Shown here one piece after another: positions 34,435-43,471 of a stretch of DNA of 64,000 bases (its first letter is position 1; each line of letters starts with the position of its first letter). Made by a program: the position numbers and the translations under genes. The DNA is from Paraburkholderia sp. FT54 (lineage in GTDB: Bacteria; Pseudomonadota; Gammaproteobacteria; Burkholderiales; Burkholderiaceae): contig NZ_CP134195.1 in NCBI RefSeq assembly GCF_031585635.1, forward strand, positions 1,364,001 to 1,428,000, in the 5' to 3' direction. The notes beneath the pieces were generated by a model. The model was not told the origin of the DNA. It worked only from the letters and a program-made list of their open reading frames with translations, and ran no database searches.

Positions 34435-36309
34435 TCAACCCACCGCTTCCTCGCGCTGGCGTTGCCTTCCCCGCACCAGTTCCAGCAGGCGTTCACCGAA
34501 CGCCTGCGGCCGCCCTTCAAAGCAACGTTCCACTGCCCGCGTATCGATCAGACGCTGCCGCAATGCCGTGCGCTCATCGCGCGAGTCGATCATCCGCACC
34601 GCGGCGGCGATGTAATCCTCGACGCTCTCCGCCGTGGTCCACGGCGGCATACTCACGCGCTCGAACAGCGCGCCGTCAATCCGTTCGAACACTTCCGGAC
34701 CGCGCTTGCAGATGCCGGGCAAACCTAGCGTGAGCGCGTCGACGATACCGTTGGTATTGCCGAACGGAAACGGGCTGAGAAACAGATCGGAGCGATTGAC
34801 GCGCGCCAGATAGTCCGTGTAATCGTGGAAGCCGTGGACGACGGCGCACGGCAGCGCCTCGCGGATCACCTCGCGCATGCGCTCGAGCGGCAAACCGGAG
34901 GGCACGCCGCTCATGAAGTGAAACTCAACCGGCGTCGCCGCGCGCGCGCCGATCTCACGGCACGCTTCGAGAAAGCCGGGATTGAGCTTCATCGCGCTGG
35001 CTGTGATGACGATCTCAAGTGTTGCGCGTGACGGCGGAATCTCGGCGACGATGTCCGGCAACGCCACCGACGGCCGGTACGGTTGGCCGTCTTTCGGTAA
35101 CTTCAGCAGGCGTTCGCTGAAGCAGGCAGGGTCGCCGACATAATCTTCCTCGACGCTGATGTAGTCGATCTTGTCGGAGTGGGTGGTGGCCGGGTGGCCA
35201 AGGCCGGCGATCTGCAGCGGTGCAATACGCAGGTTCGACATGAACACCGTGAGCGCGAACATGCCGACGCTCGGCATATAGAGCACGTCGGGCTGCTCGG
35301 CCTCGGCAAAGTCGCGAATCGTTTTCAGACATTCGCCAATGTAGTCCGGCTCCTCCAGTTCGATGAAACGGTCGAACACCGCCCGGCCGATGTCGTCGAT
35401 CGCGTAGCCGAAGCCGAAGGCCACCACTTCGAAATGCTCGCGCGCGGCTTCGAGCGTGCGCGAGTGCGTGCGGTAGATCGAATGGGCGCCGCCGAACCAC
35501 TCGAGCACGACCACCATGAGCGGTTTTTTGCCACGTTGCTTGCGACTTTTCGAGCGGGTCAATTTTGCTGCGGGAACGTCGGTCAGCCCCAATTGATCCA
35601 GCTTGCGGCGCACCAATGCGTTGATGTCCCGTTTGATCTCGTGCCGCCGCGGCGTGTCCGCGTAGCTGCAGAACATGTACGCGTTGTGCAGCAAGGCGGT
35701 CGGCAAGTCGTCGAGGTCGTCGATCTGCCGCAGTTTGCCGGGGAGCCATTCAATCAGCGCTTCGCGTTTGATGTGCGCGTTTGCCGAGCCTTTGAAGACG
35801 GGCGCCAGCAAAACGAGGGCGAGACAGGCTGCGAGCGATTTGTTGTACGCCCACAGCGCGGCGAAGTCGAGTTCCAGTTCGGACTCGGTCGAATAGAGCA
35901 CACAGAGCTTTTCGACGAAGCTGTCGCCGGACAGAAACTGGGCGTTGTCCGGGCCACGCGGGTTCAGGTGACGGGTGAGATGGTCGGCGTTGCCGAACGC
36001 CGTGGACGCAAACACCAGTCCGACCCATTCGTGCAGTGTCAGAAGCAATCTGAAACACTCGTGCGGCAACTGGAACGTTGGGTCGGCGAAGAGCGTTGAA
36101 GCCGCACTCGCGAAGCGTGTACAGAAGCGCTTGCGTTGCTCGTGAGGCGGCAGATCGGCGATGCCCGAGGCAAGAAAGCTCTCGTCCAGCTTGCCGCGCT
36201 TCTGTTGAAGAAGCGCCAGCGCGGCAATGAACTGGATCACGGCCTTGACATGCTGCCGCGTATAAACGAGCTGCTCGAAATGATCGAGCGAAAAAGTGGG
36301 TTCTTCCAT
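34435..36309 (-). CDS. HMW1C-type (GT41) protein N-glycosyltransferase
   Basis: The 624-residue cytoplasmic enzyme resembles Haemophilus HMW1C and Actinobacillus NGT, which transfer glucose to Asn in NxS/T sequons of adhesins before export. An all-alpha N-terminal half is followed by a GT-B domain with GGAHSIYR (273-280), GHPATTH (371-377), Lys441, His495 and SPFPFGNTNGIVD (512-524). These key positions lie very near those I recall for the Actinobacillus enzyme. No adhesin or TpsB transporter gene is within the window, so its target is elsewhere or unknown. It converges on the repeat-rich lipoprotein gene. Confidence 0.88.
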   Translation of the reverse strand: MEEPTFSLDHFEQLVYTRQHVKAVIQFIAALALLQQKRGKLDESFLASGIADLPPHEQRKRFCTRFASAASTLFADPTFQLPHECFRLLLTLHEWVGLVFASTAFGNADHLTRHLNPRGPDNAQFLSGDSFVEKLCVLYSTESELELDFAALWAYNKSLAACLALVLLAPVFKGSANAHIKREALIEWLPGKLRQIDDLDDLPTALLHNAYMFCSYADTPRRHEIKRDINALVRRKLDQLGLTDVPAAKLTRSKSRKQRGKKPLMVVVLEWFGGAHSIYRTHSRTLEAAREHFEVVAFGFGYAIDDIGRAVFDRFIELEEPDYIGECLKTIRDFAEAEQPDVLYMPSVGMFALTVFMSNLRIAPLQIAGLGHPATTHSDKIDYISVEEDYVGDPACFSERLLKLPKDGQPYRPSVALPDIVAEIPPSRATLEIVITASAMKLNPGFLEACREIGARAATPVEFHFMSGVPSGLPLERMREVIREALPCAVVHGFHDYTDYLARVNRSDLFLSPFPFGNTNGIVDALTLGLPGICKRGPEVFERIDGALFERVSMPPWTTAESVEDYIAAAVRMIDSRDERTALRQRLIDTRAVERCFEGRPQAFGERLLELVRGRQRQREEAVG

Positions 36310-36448
36310 CTGCCGACAATTCCAGGATTTGCATGACTAACTAATTGAAACGGAGTTAGCCGGGGACCGGAATTATCGCAGCCGATGAATATCAAATTTG
36401 TCCTGCGGGCGATATTGCGAATTTTCAGCGTCGAAAGAAGCCATCCGT

Positions 36449-37768
36449 TCAGAACGCGTAATAGGGACCCGGGCCCGCCGATGTCTCGCGCGAGGCGATC
36501 GCCGTATAGACGCGTCGTCCGAAGAAGAACGGCAGGCCCCAGCCGAAGCCGCTGCTGGCCACGCCCCCCAGATTATTGAAGGCGTTATTCGATGACGCGA
36601 ACAGCGCGCTCGAATTGCCGATCGCAAACGACACCGTGTTCGACGCGCCATCCATACCGGTGATCGCGGCACTCGCGGTTTGTGGCGAAGGCGGGCAGTA
36701 CCAGAAGCCGCACTGCGGCAGTTGGCTATTGCTGAAGAAGAGCCCGTTCGAGCCGCTGTCGACGTAGCTCTGCGAATAAGTCTGCCCGCCGCTGGTGGTG
36801 ACGACGTAGCCCGTCACCGTGTTCGCCTTGAGGATCCTGGCGCCGCCCAGCGTGTTATTCGCCTGGGTGCCGATGCCGAAGATCATCGAGCCCGAGACGC
36901 TGGCCGCGCCGGCATCGGCGATGGCCGGCAGGTCGATCACCACGCCGTTGTTGTCGAGCGCAAAGCGGCTGACCGGATTGGTCACCTGCTGCGCAAGCGC
37001 TTGCGTGCTCGCGACGCAAGCGCCGCTGGCGTCGCAGTTGTAGTACCAGCGCGGCAGCGCGGCGGTGACGCAGCCGCTGCCGCAGTCGGCCGCGAACAGG
37101 CCGACGCCGAGAATGCCGTTCGAGCGCAGGCCCGCCACGGTCTGCATGGCCCGGCCGGAGCCTGCGCAGTCGGCGGGCACGGTGGGCACGGCCGGGTCGG
37201 CAATCGTCTGGATCGGGATCGACGCGGCCAACTGGCCGGCCATGCGGACGTCCGCGCTGCGTACCGCGCCCCAGGTGTAGCCGCCGCCGAACACGGCGCA
37301 TTCACCGGCGATCCCGCTGCCCGACGCGACCGCCGCGAGTGGCAGGCTCGCCGGCAGCGCGGACGCGAGAATCCTGAGTCCATGCGAACCGGTGTCGACC
37401 TGCACATTGTCGATCGTCGCGCAATTGCTGGTGCCGGGCTGGCACACGGTGACGCTGGTTGTCAGCATGTTGCGCGTCAGACCCGGCGCGGTGGTGACGG
37501 CGATCGGCTGGACGTTCGGCGTGTTCGACTGCGGCACGGGAGCGGCCGCGCCGGCGGTCGAGGCGCCTGCCGGCGCGCTGGCGGCTCCTGGGCTGCTGGC
37601 CGGAGCGGCCGGGCCCGTCGGAGACGGCGCGGCCGGCGTGCCGCCGCCACCGCCGCCGCCGCCGCACCCCGCGAAGGTAGCGCAGACGAGGAGCGGAACG
37701 TAAAGGCGCAGGGTGGGGTTCATGGCGTGGAGAGTGCTCGTCGAGGCGCGGTCGTGAGGCTTGTGCAT
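36449..37768 (-). CDS. DUF3443 family lipoprotein
   Basis: The 439-residue exported protein has a lipoprotein signal (YVPLLVCATFAGC), a poly-Gly run, a Pro/Ala linker and a C-terminal domain with paired aspartate motifs (NVQVDTGSHGLRIL and YSQSYVDSGSNGLFF). These recall retropepsin-like DTG/DSG active sites. I chose ATG 37768 because it overlaps the upstream stop as TGATG; ATG 37723 is possible. The pairing with DUF2844 is characteristic of Burkholderia. Function unknown. Confidence 0.82.
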   Translation of the reverse strand: MHKPHDRASTSTLHAMNPTLRLYVPLLVCATFAGCGGGGGGGGTPAAPSPTGPAAPASSPGAASAPAGASTAGAAAPVPQSNTPNVQPIAVTTAPGLTRNMLTTSVTVCQPGTSNCATIDNVQVDTGSHGLRILASALPASLPLAAVASGSGIAGECAVFGGGYTWGAVRSADVRMAGQLAASIPIQTIADPAVPTVPADCAGSGRAMQTVAGLRSNGILGVGLFAADCGSGCVTAALPRWYYNCDASGACVASTQALAQQVTNPVSRFALDNNGVVIDLPAIADAGAASVSGSMIFGIGTQANNTLGGARILKANTVTGYVVTTSGGQTYSQSYVDSGSNGLFFSNSQLPQCGFWYCPPSPQTASAAITGMDGASNTVSFAIGNSSALFASSNNAFNNLGGVASSGFGWGLPFFFGRRVYTAIASRETSAGPGPYYAF

Positions 37769-38232
37769 CACTGGAAATAATCGGCCGTGACGCCGGGCGG
37801 CAGCGCCGCGGGCAGCCATGCGCGGCCGACGTAACCACGCATCGGGCCGCCGGATTCCACGATCACGTCCGGCCGCACCACGCGCGAGACATGCAGATTG
37901 CCGTCCGCCGTCGCCGCGGCGGCGCCGGCGCGATACGAGTCGGCGTACTTTCCGAGCAGCGCGCGCAGGTCCGGCATAGTTGGGCCTTGCCACGCGTAGG
38001 CGATGATCTGGCCGGTGTTCGCCGCGTATTCGTTGATGGTCGTGTTACCCGCGTCGGTCAGCGTGCGCATCCGCAGTGCGCCGTTCAACACGGTGCGCGG
38101 CGCGCTGGCACTCGAATCCGCCTGCGCCGGCATGGCGCCGCCCAATTCGGCGCGCGCCTCGGTGCCGGTGCACGACACGGCAGCCGCTAGCGCTGCGGCG
38201 GTGAAATTGACGGTAAAGATAGGCAGTCGCAT
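37768..38232 (-). CDS. DUF2844 family exported protein
   Basis: The 154-residue protein has a signal peptide (about residues 1-28). The mature part contains INEYAANTGQIIAYAWQGPTMPDL and RGYVGRAWLPAALPPGVTADYFQ. It is the first gene of a two-gene operon; its TGA overlaps the downstream ATG, so its translation is probably coupled to that of the DUF3443 lipoprotein. Role unknown. Confidence 0.82.
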   Translation of the reverse strand: MRLPIFTVNFTAAALAAAVSCTGTEARAELGGAMPAQADSSASAPRTVLNGALRMRTLTDAGNTTINEYAANTGQIIAYAWQGPTMPDLRALLGKYADSYRAGAAAATADGNLHVSRVVRPDVIVESGGPMRGYVGRAWLPAALPPGVTADYFQ

Positions 38233-38696
38233 GACGGTCGGTCTCGAGGCTGGAGTGCTCCAGGGTTTCTTGAAATGTCCATTTTCAAGATATCACTTGA
38301 GTTTTCTGACCGTTACTGGGAGCGGTGTTCGGCCAATTTCGATATATCAAAATTGACCGTGCGAAGGCGCCGGAAAGGGCCGTCGAATCAATGCTCTGAC
38401 GAGTGCGTAGGGTGTATCTGACGGTGCGTTGGGAAATGTGGGCAATTGTTAAATTTGCGGTGCCTCGGACTCTTTTTCAGGCGTGAAAGCGAGGCGCCCA
38501 CAACCCAGGGAAAGATCGGCTGAAGGGGGTGTATCCGGCGCGCTCCGCGCGCGTCAATGTGGCGCCTTTTACGCGCGTCTCACGGTGCTCAATTCACGGA
38601 CAAACCCGGGTTTTTGCACACGACTCGCCGGGATCGGTAAAATGTTGGGTTGATCCACGGAAACTTGCCGTGGCGTAGCGGAAGGATTCCCCGAAC
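38233..38696. other. Gene-free divergent region before DUF2844 and bamC
   Basis: This 464-bp stretch carries no convincing ORF. It holds an inverted repeat CTTGAAA/TTTCAAG (38269-38289) and a GATATATC palindrome near the DUF2844 start. A GCGCGC/GCGCGC hairpin lies at 38538-38552 and a CCACGG/CCGTGG hairpin at 38655-38673, in the probable bamC leader. The first two are candidate operators or promoter elements. The AT-rich part (38270-38470) is the likely promoter zone. Confidence 0.45.
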
Positions 38697-39932
38697 ATGA
38701 CTGATCTTCGTCTTACCAAGCGGTTTGCAGTAATGCTGATGGCAGGCGGTCTGGTCGCCGGCTGCGGCACCTCGTCGCCGACCAAAATCGACTACAAGAG
38801 CGACTCGAAATCGAAGCAAGTGTCACTTGCCGTACCGCCAAACATGATCGATGAGACGGCCGATCAGCGTTCGTTGCCCCCGCAGGGCGGCGAAACTTCG
38901 TTGTCCACGCTCAAGCAGGTTCAGGCGCAAGCCCCGTCGGCCAATTCCGTGGTGGTGGTGCCGCCGGTCAGCGGCATGCATATCCAGCGTGACGGCACGG
39001 AAAGCTGGCTTGTGATCGACAACAAGGCGCCCGACCAGGCATGGGCACAGATCCGCCGCTTCTGGCAGGAGCAGGGCTTCCTGCTGGTGGTCGACCAGCG
39101 CGACAAGGGCGTGATGGAAACCGACTGGAATGAAACGCACGCGCAGATCAATGAAGGACTGATCCGCAATACGCTGTCCAAGGCCATGGGCAACAGCTAT
39201 GTGACCTCGGAACGCAACAAGTACCGCACGCGTCTGGAAGCTGCGCCCAACGGCGGCACGTACGTGTTCATCAGCCAGAAGGGCATGCGCGAAGCGCTGA
39301 CCGGCACGAATAACGATTCGAGCACGTGGGTGGCGAAGCCGAACGATCCGGGCCTCGAACAGGAATATCTGAAGCGGCTGATGGCGGCACTGGCACTGGC
39401 CGATTCGCGCGCGAAGCCGGCTGATACGCAGAACGCCGATCTGTCGCCGGCTGGCGCGCAAACCGCGCCGAACGCGGCCGCGGCGGGGGCCAAGTCGGCG
39501 GCTGCGGCCACGGCGGCGCAAAACGTCGCGCTGTCCGCCCAGCAGCCCATGCCGGATCCGGACGCGGCGAACAACACGGACGCCCAGCTTTCGTCAACGG
39601 AACTCACGCTCGGCGAACCGTATGATCGCGCGTGGCTGCGCGTGGGCCTCGCGCTCGACCGCAGCAACTTCACCGTCGACGACCGCGATCTGACCCGTGG
39701 CCTGTACTTCGTGCGCTATGTCGATCCGAAGGATATGACGTCGGCGGAACAGGGCTTCTGGAGCCAGGTTTTCCACGGCAAGAAGGAAAAGGTTGCCAAG
39801 CAGTACATGGTCAACGTGCGCGCGGTGACGCCTAATCAGACGCGCGTGGCCGTCGTTGACGACAAGGGCGTGATCGATCAGAGCCCGCAGGCCAAGCAGA
39901 TCATGAGTCTGATGGTCGACCAGTTGCACTAA
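38697..39932 (+). CDS. bamC: Outer membrane protein assembly factor BamC
   Basis: The 411-residue lipoprotein of the Bam complex has a lipobox (LVAGC, Cys23), an unstructured N-terminal segment that contacts BamD (about 25-95), and two helix-grip domains (SWLVIDNKAPDQAWAQIRRFWQEQGF and PYDRAWLRVGLALDRSNFTVDDRD). These are separated by an Ala/Gln-rich linker. Length is near normal for beta-proteobacteria. It is followed by a strong terminator. In many relatives bamC follows dapA; here a 464-bp gap and an unrelated divergent gene precede it. Confidence 0.9.
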   Translation: MTDLRLTKRFAVMLMAGGLVAGCGTSSPTKIDYKSDSKSKQVSLAVPPNMIDETADQRSLPPQGGETSLSTLKQVQAQAPSANSVVVVPPVSGMHIQRDGTESWLVIDNKAPDQAWAQIRRFWQEQGFLLVVDQRDKGVMETDWNETHAQINEGLIRNTLSKAMGNSYVTSERNKYRTRLEAAPNGGTYVFISQKGMREALTGTNNDSSTWVAKPNDPGLEQEYLKRLMAALALADSRAKPADTQNADLSPAGAQTAPNAAAAGAKSAAAATAAQNVALSAQQPMPDPDAANNTDAQLSSTELTLGEPYDRAWLRVGLALDRSNFTVDDRDLTRGLYFVRYVDPKDMTSAEQGFWSQVFHGKKEKVAKQYMVNVRAVTPNQTRVAVVDDKGVIDQSPQAKQIMSLMVDQLH

Positions 39933-39964
39933 ACAAGGCCACAGCAGGCTGGATTGCTGGCTTG

Positions 39965-40000
39965 AAACCCGCCCGGAGGCGACTCCGGGCGGGTTTTTTT
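39965..40000 (+). terminator. Rho-independent terminator of bamC
   Basis: A perfect 10-bp stem (CCCGCCCGGA 39968-39977 with 39984-39993), extendable by three A-T pairs, has a 6-base loop and seven T residues (39994-40000). It begins 33 bp after the bamC stop. Confidence 0.96.
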
Positions 40001-40019
40001 ATGGCTGCGTTTCGAGGCG

Positions 40020-40165
40020 CGAGCAGGAAGAGATTGCCTCGTCCGGGCGCTTGCTTCGCCCGACGAGGGCCTGCGCGTGTGGCGCGCGGCCTCGGTGGGT
40101 CCGTCGCCTGTCCTTGTACGGCAACGGTTTAGCCCGCACTCCGATGGAGTGCGGCCTATTTTTTT
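40020..40165 (+). ncRNA. Candidate small RNA with its own terminator
   Basis: Between the bamC terminator and the end of the convergent EamA gene lies a second plus-strand terminator with no ORF ahead of it. A long hairpin precedes it: CCTCGTC-c-GGGCG (40037-40049) pairs with 40057-40068, and GCAGG/CCTGC (40023-40027 with 40070-40074) extends it. The 120-bp stretch is otherwise non-coding. I did not find a clear promoter. It could be a small RNA, a processed bamC 3' product, or a remnant. Confidence 0.35.
40134..40165 (+). terminator. Orphan rho-independent terminator
   Basis: A perfect 9-bp stem (CCGCACTCC 40134-40142 with 40146-40154) with a GAT loop is followed by seven T residues (40159-40165). 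It is directional for the plus strand, and the nearest plus-strand gene already has its own terminator. Confidence 0.85.
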
Positions 40166-40252
40166 GTGCTCGGGATTCTTTGCGGCGCCGGCCGGATGGC
40201 CGAAAAGAGGAGAGCCGGCGACGCCGGGAAGCGTCGCGCGACATGAAGCGGT

Positions 40253-41179
40253 TCAGGTGTCGGCGCGACGCGTTCCCATCCACGGCAGACGTTTGATCAC
40301 GCCGGTGGCGAGCGCGGTGCCGACCAGAATCACGCCGCAACCTTCCAGCATGCCGGGCGAGACGCCTTCGCCGAGAAACAGCGCGCCCCACAGAATGCCG
40401 AAGATCGGAATGACGAAGGTCACCGTGATCGCGCGCGCCGGCCCGGCCACTGCGATCAGATGGAAGAACAGCATATACGCGACGCCGGTGCAGGCGACGC
40501 CGAGCGCAATCACCGCGCCCCATGCGTGCAGCGAGATCGGCGCCGCCGGCCAGTAGATCACGGCGAGCGGCAGCAGCACGATCGTGGCGCCGGTCATGGT
40601 GCCGGTGGCGACGGTCAGGGCGTCGACGCCGGTCAGATGGCGCTTGGTGTAGTTGGCGGCGATGCCGTACAGCAGCGTGGCGCCGAGCGCCGCGCCAGCC
40701 GCGAGCGCGGTGGTGAGCGGCGTGGCCGGCGTGCCGTTCGGCGCGGCGATCTGATCCCACACCAGCATCAGCACGCCAAGAAAGCCGATCACAAGACCGA
40801 GCGTGCGCAGCGCGCTCAGCCGGTCGCGCAACCAGAGAAAGCCGACCAGCGCGCCCCACAGTGGCGTGCTCGCATTGATCACGGACGTGACGCCCGCCGA
40901 CAGCGTCAATTCGGCATAGGCGAACAGGCAGAAGGGCGCCGCCGAATTCAGAATGCCGACCACCAGCAGCGGGAAGGCTCGCGTGCGCAGGATGGCCGCG
41001 GATTGGCGCAGCGGGCGTCGCGCGATCAGCACGATCGCGAGAAACGCCGCGCCGATGCCGACGCGCAGCGCCATCAAGGGCGCGACGCCGAAGTCAGTGA
41101 CGCCGACGCGTATAAACAGGAACGAGGCGCCCCACAGGGCGGCGAGGATCAGCAACTGGAGCAGGTTCTTGGCATTCAT
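40253..41179 (-). CDS. EamA family (DMT superfamily) transporter
   Basis: The 308-residue protein has ten hydrophobic segments in two EamA halves (ILAALWGASFLFIRVG in segment 1, then SVINASTPLWGALVGFLWLRDRL and FVIPIFGILWGALFLGEGV). It probably exports an amino acid or other metabolite; the substrate is unknown. The start at MNAKNLLQLL fits the first membrane segment; an ATG at 41221 would add 14 residues. Neither has a strong ribosome site. Confidence 0.88.
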   Translation of the reverse strand: MNAKNLLQLLILAALWGASFLFIRVGVTDFGVAPLMALRVGIGAAFLAIVLIARRPLRQSAAILRTRAFPLLVVGILNSAAPFCLFAYAELTLSAGVTSVINASTPLWGALVGFLWLRDRLSALRTLGLVIGFLGVLMLVWDQIAAPNGTPATPLTTALAAGAALGATLLYGIAANYTKRHLTGVDALTVATGTMTGATIVLLPLAVIYWPAAPISLHAWGAVIALGVACTGVAYMLFFHLIAVAGPARAITVTFVIPIFGILWGALFLGEGVSPGMLEGCGVILVGTALATGVIKRLPWMGTRRADT

Positions 41180-41582
41180 CGAGGTGGCGCCGCGCGCGGT
41201 TGAGTCGAGACGCCTGAGCATCCTAGCAGCGCAATCGTGCGAAACGTTTCAGGCTGGAATGAAACGGCAAGATACGGGAGAGGAAAGGCGTCTGTAACGG
41301 GTCATCGTAAGCGCAGCCGCGGTCTGCGCAAAACGAGCAATTCTCACGTTGTTGTGAGAAAAATTGCGATCTGGAGGGCGGAGTGGGCTGGAACGCTTGG
41401 GCAGGAGTGGGGTTTGAGCGAAAATCGTGAATTATTTTGCGGCAGCGCATCCGCCGCGAACCGCAGGGGCGTTCCTCCTCGCATCCTTGAAGCGGCGCGA
41501 ACCAGCGGGCGCGCGGCCGCCGGTTGGCGAGAGTGCATCAATCAGGCGGGTTGTGGGAGCCGAGCAACCCGCCCAACTCGCT
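41180..41582. other. Gene-free region between the EamA gene and lldP
   Basis: This 403-bp stretch upstream of the EamA gene and downstream of lldP contains no convincing ORF. It holds an inverted repeat TTCTCAC-gttgtt-GTGAGAA (41341-41360), extendable by GCAA/TTGC, in an AT-rich patch that could be the EamA promoter/operator. The lldP terminator-like hairpin also lies here. Confidence 0.45.
41545..41573 (-). terminator. Terminator-like hairpin after lldP
   Basis: A perfect 9-bp stem (GGCGGGTTG 41545-41553 with 41565-41573) with an 11-base loop lies 9 bp beyond the lldP stop. No T-run follows on the minus strand, so it may be a weak terminator or an mRNA-stabilising structure. Confidence 0.5.
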
Positions 41583-43181
41583 TCAATGCGGAATCATCCA
41601 CTGCAGGAAATTCTGCTGCAGCCACACCAGCACACCAAGCAGCACCGTCAACAGAATCGAATGTTTGAAGGTTTTGGCGAACACCACGCCTTCCTTGCCT
41701 TTGAGTTCGGTGGTCGCTACGCCGGTCGAGATGTTCTGCGGCGAGATCATCTTGCCCATCACGCCACCCGACGAGTTAGTCGCCGCCATCAGGATCGGGT
41801 TGAGATTCAGCTGATTGGCCGCCACCACCTGCAGGTTACCGAACAGCGCATTGCCCGACGTGTCGCTGCCGGACAGAAACACCGCCACCCAGCCGAGGAA
41901 CGCCGACACCAGCGGAAAGAACGGTCCGACTGAGGCGACGCCGAGGCCGAGCGTGTACGTGAGCCCCGAGTAGTTCATCAGATACGCAAGGCCGACGATG
42001 GTCGCCACCGTCAGGATGGCGATGCGCGTCTGCACCCACGTGTCGGCTATGGCCGCGCCGAACTCGCGCGGGCTCAGTTTGACCACGAACGAGGTGATGA
42101 GCGCGGCGACGAGGATCGCCGTGCCGGTGGCGAGCGGCTGGAAGTCCCACACCGCGCCGTACGGCGTGTTGTACAGCGTGATGAACACGGCCTTGTCGAG
42201 TCCGGGCCACGGCACCTTGACGTCACCGACCAGGAAGATCTTCGCCACAGTCCAGACGATCACGACCACCGACACGATGATCCACGGATACCAGCCCTGG
42301 CCGCCGCCGATCTTGCCGCGCACTTCGCCGACACGGTCGATGTTGACCGCGAACTTCGGGTCCGCCGCGGGCTTCCAGACGCGCAGGAAGGCGATTGTCA
42401 GAACGAGCGAGACCATCGACGACAACACGTCGGTCAGGCTGTAGTTCACGTAGTTCGAGGCGACGAACTGCGTCAGCGCGAAGCTCGCGCCCGACACCAG
42501 CAGCACCGGCCACACCCGCAGCATGTTGCGAAAGCCCGCATAGACGCTGATCACATAGAAGGGCAGCAGGAAGGCGAAGAACGGCAACTGGCGGCCGACC
42601 ATCCTGGCGAGCGAATCGGCGGGCAAATGAGTGACCGCGCCGAGCACGGTGATCGGCACGCCGAGCGCGCCGAAGGCCACCGGCGCGGTATTGAAGATGA
42701 GCGTGAAGGTGAGCGCTTCGAGCGTGGGAAAGCCGAGCAGGATCAGCAGCGAACTGGTGATGGCGACCGGCGTGCCGAAGCCCGAAATCCCTTCGAGCAG
42801 CGCGCCGAACGAAAAACCGATCACCACCAGCACGACGCGCCGGTCGTTTGGCAGGTTGTCGATCATCCACATCCGAAAGGCCGCGAAGCGGCCCGAGCGC
42901 TGTGAGATGTTGTAAAGCAGGATCGCCGTGAACACGATCCACATGACCGGCCAGCAGGCGAACACCGCGCCGGCGACCACCGAATCGACGGCGAGTCCCA
43001 CCGGAAATTGCCAGACCAGAATCGCCACGATCAAGCCGACGATCAACCCCGCTAGCGACGCCTGCCATGCCGGCCGACGCGCCCAGCCAAGCAGCAGCAG
43101 CACGACGATGATCGGCAACGCCGCGACGAGAAACGACGGCAATAGCGAATTGCCGACCGGAGTGAGTAGTTGGTGAAACAT
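41583..43181 (-). CDS. lldP: L-lactate permease
   Basis: The 532-residue LctP-family symporter has about 12-14 hydrophobic segments and the family motifs GFSFGALLEGISGFGTPVAI, VFLSGSDTSGNALFGNLQ and NSSGGVMGKMISPQ. It imports L-lactate (also D-lactate or glycolate) with protons. The start MFHQLLTPVG follows AAGGAGA. No lactate dehydrogenase or GntR/LldR regulator gene is adjacent, so regulation is not visible here. Confidence 0.93.
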   Translation of the reverse strand: MFHQLLTPVGNSLLPSFLVAALPIIVVLLLLGWARRPAWQASLAGLIVGLIVAILVWQFPVGLAVDSVVAGAVFACWPVMWIVFTAILLYNISQRSGRFAAFRMWMIDNLPNDRRVVLVVIGFSFGALLEGISGFGTPVAITSSLLILLGFPTLEALTFTLIFNTAPVAFGALGVPITVLGAVTHLPADSLARMVGRQLPFFAFLLPFYVISVYAGFRNMLRVWPVLLVSGASFALTQFVASNYVNYSLTDVLSSMVSLVLTIAFLRVWKPAADPKFAVNIDRVGEVRGKIGGGQGWYPWIIVSVVVIVWTVAKIFLVGDVKVPWPGLDKAVFITLYNTPYGAVWDFQPLATGTAILVAALITSFVVKLSPREFGAAIADTWVQTRIAILTVATIVGLAYLMNYSGLTYTLGLGVASVGPFFPLVSAFLGWVAVFLSGSDTSGNALFGNLQVVAANQLNLNPILMAATNSSGGVMGKMISPQNISTGVATTELKGKEGVVFAKTFKHSILLTVLLGVLVWLQQNFLQWMIPH

Positions 43182-43471
43182 CACGTCTCCTTCGTTGTTG
43201 TATGGACTCGACGCTGCACTACGCACTACGGAGCGCGTCGCTATGGCATGACGGATGGGCGTCGGCGGCGCGTGGGGACACGGCCGGTCGCTTATTTAAA
43301 CAGGTACTGCAAGCATAGAGCCCCGTCGGGCTGCGTCAAGAAGGGAAACTACGGGCGCAGCAGATGGAGGCTGGCACCGCGCGTGGCGCGCCACGCAGGT
43401 ACTGCACGGCCGAACCTGCCGTGCGGGCGCATCGTGCGAAGAACGACGAAGTCAAACAGTGTCGGCAGGCG

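Noticed and set aside
40020..40165. 6S RNA as an identity for the small RNA candidate
   Set aside because: I could not match the closing stem and central bubble expected of 6S RNA; only the hairpin and terminator are supported.
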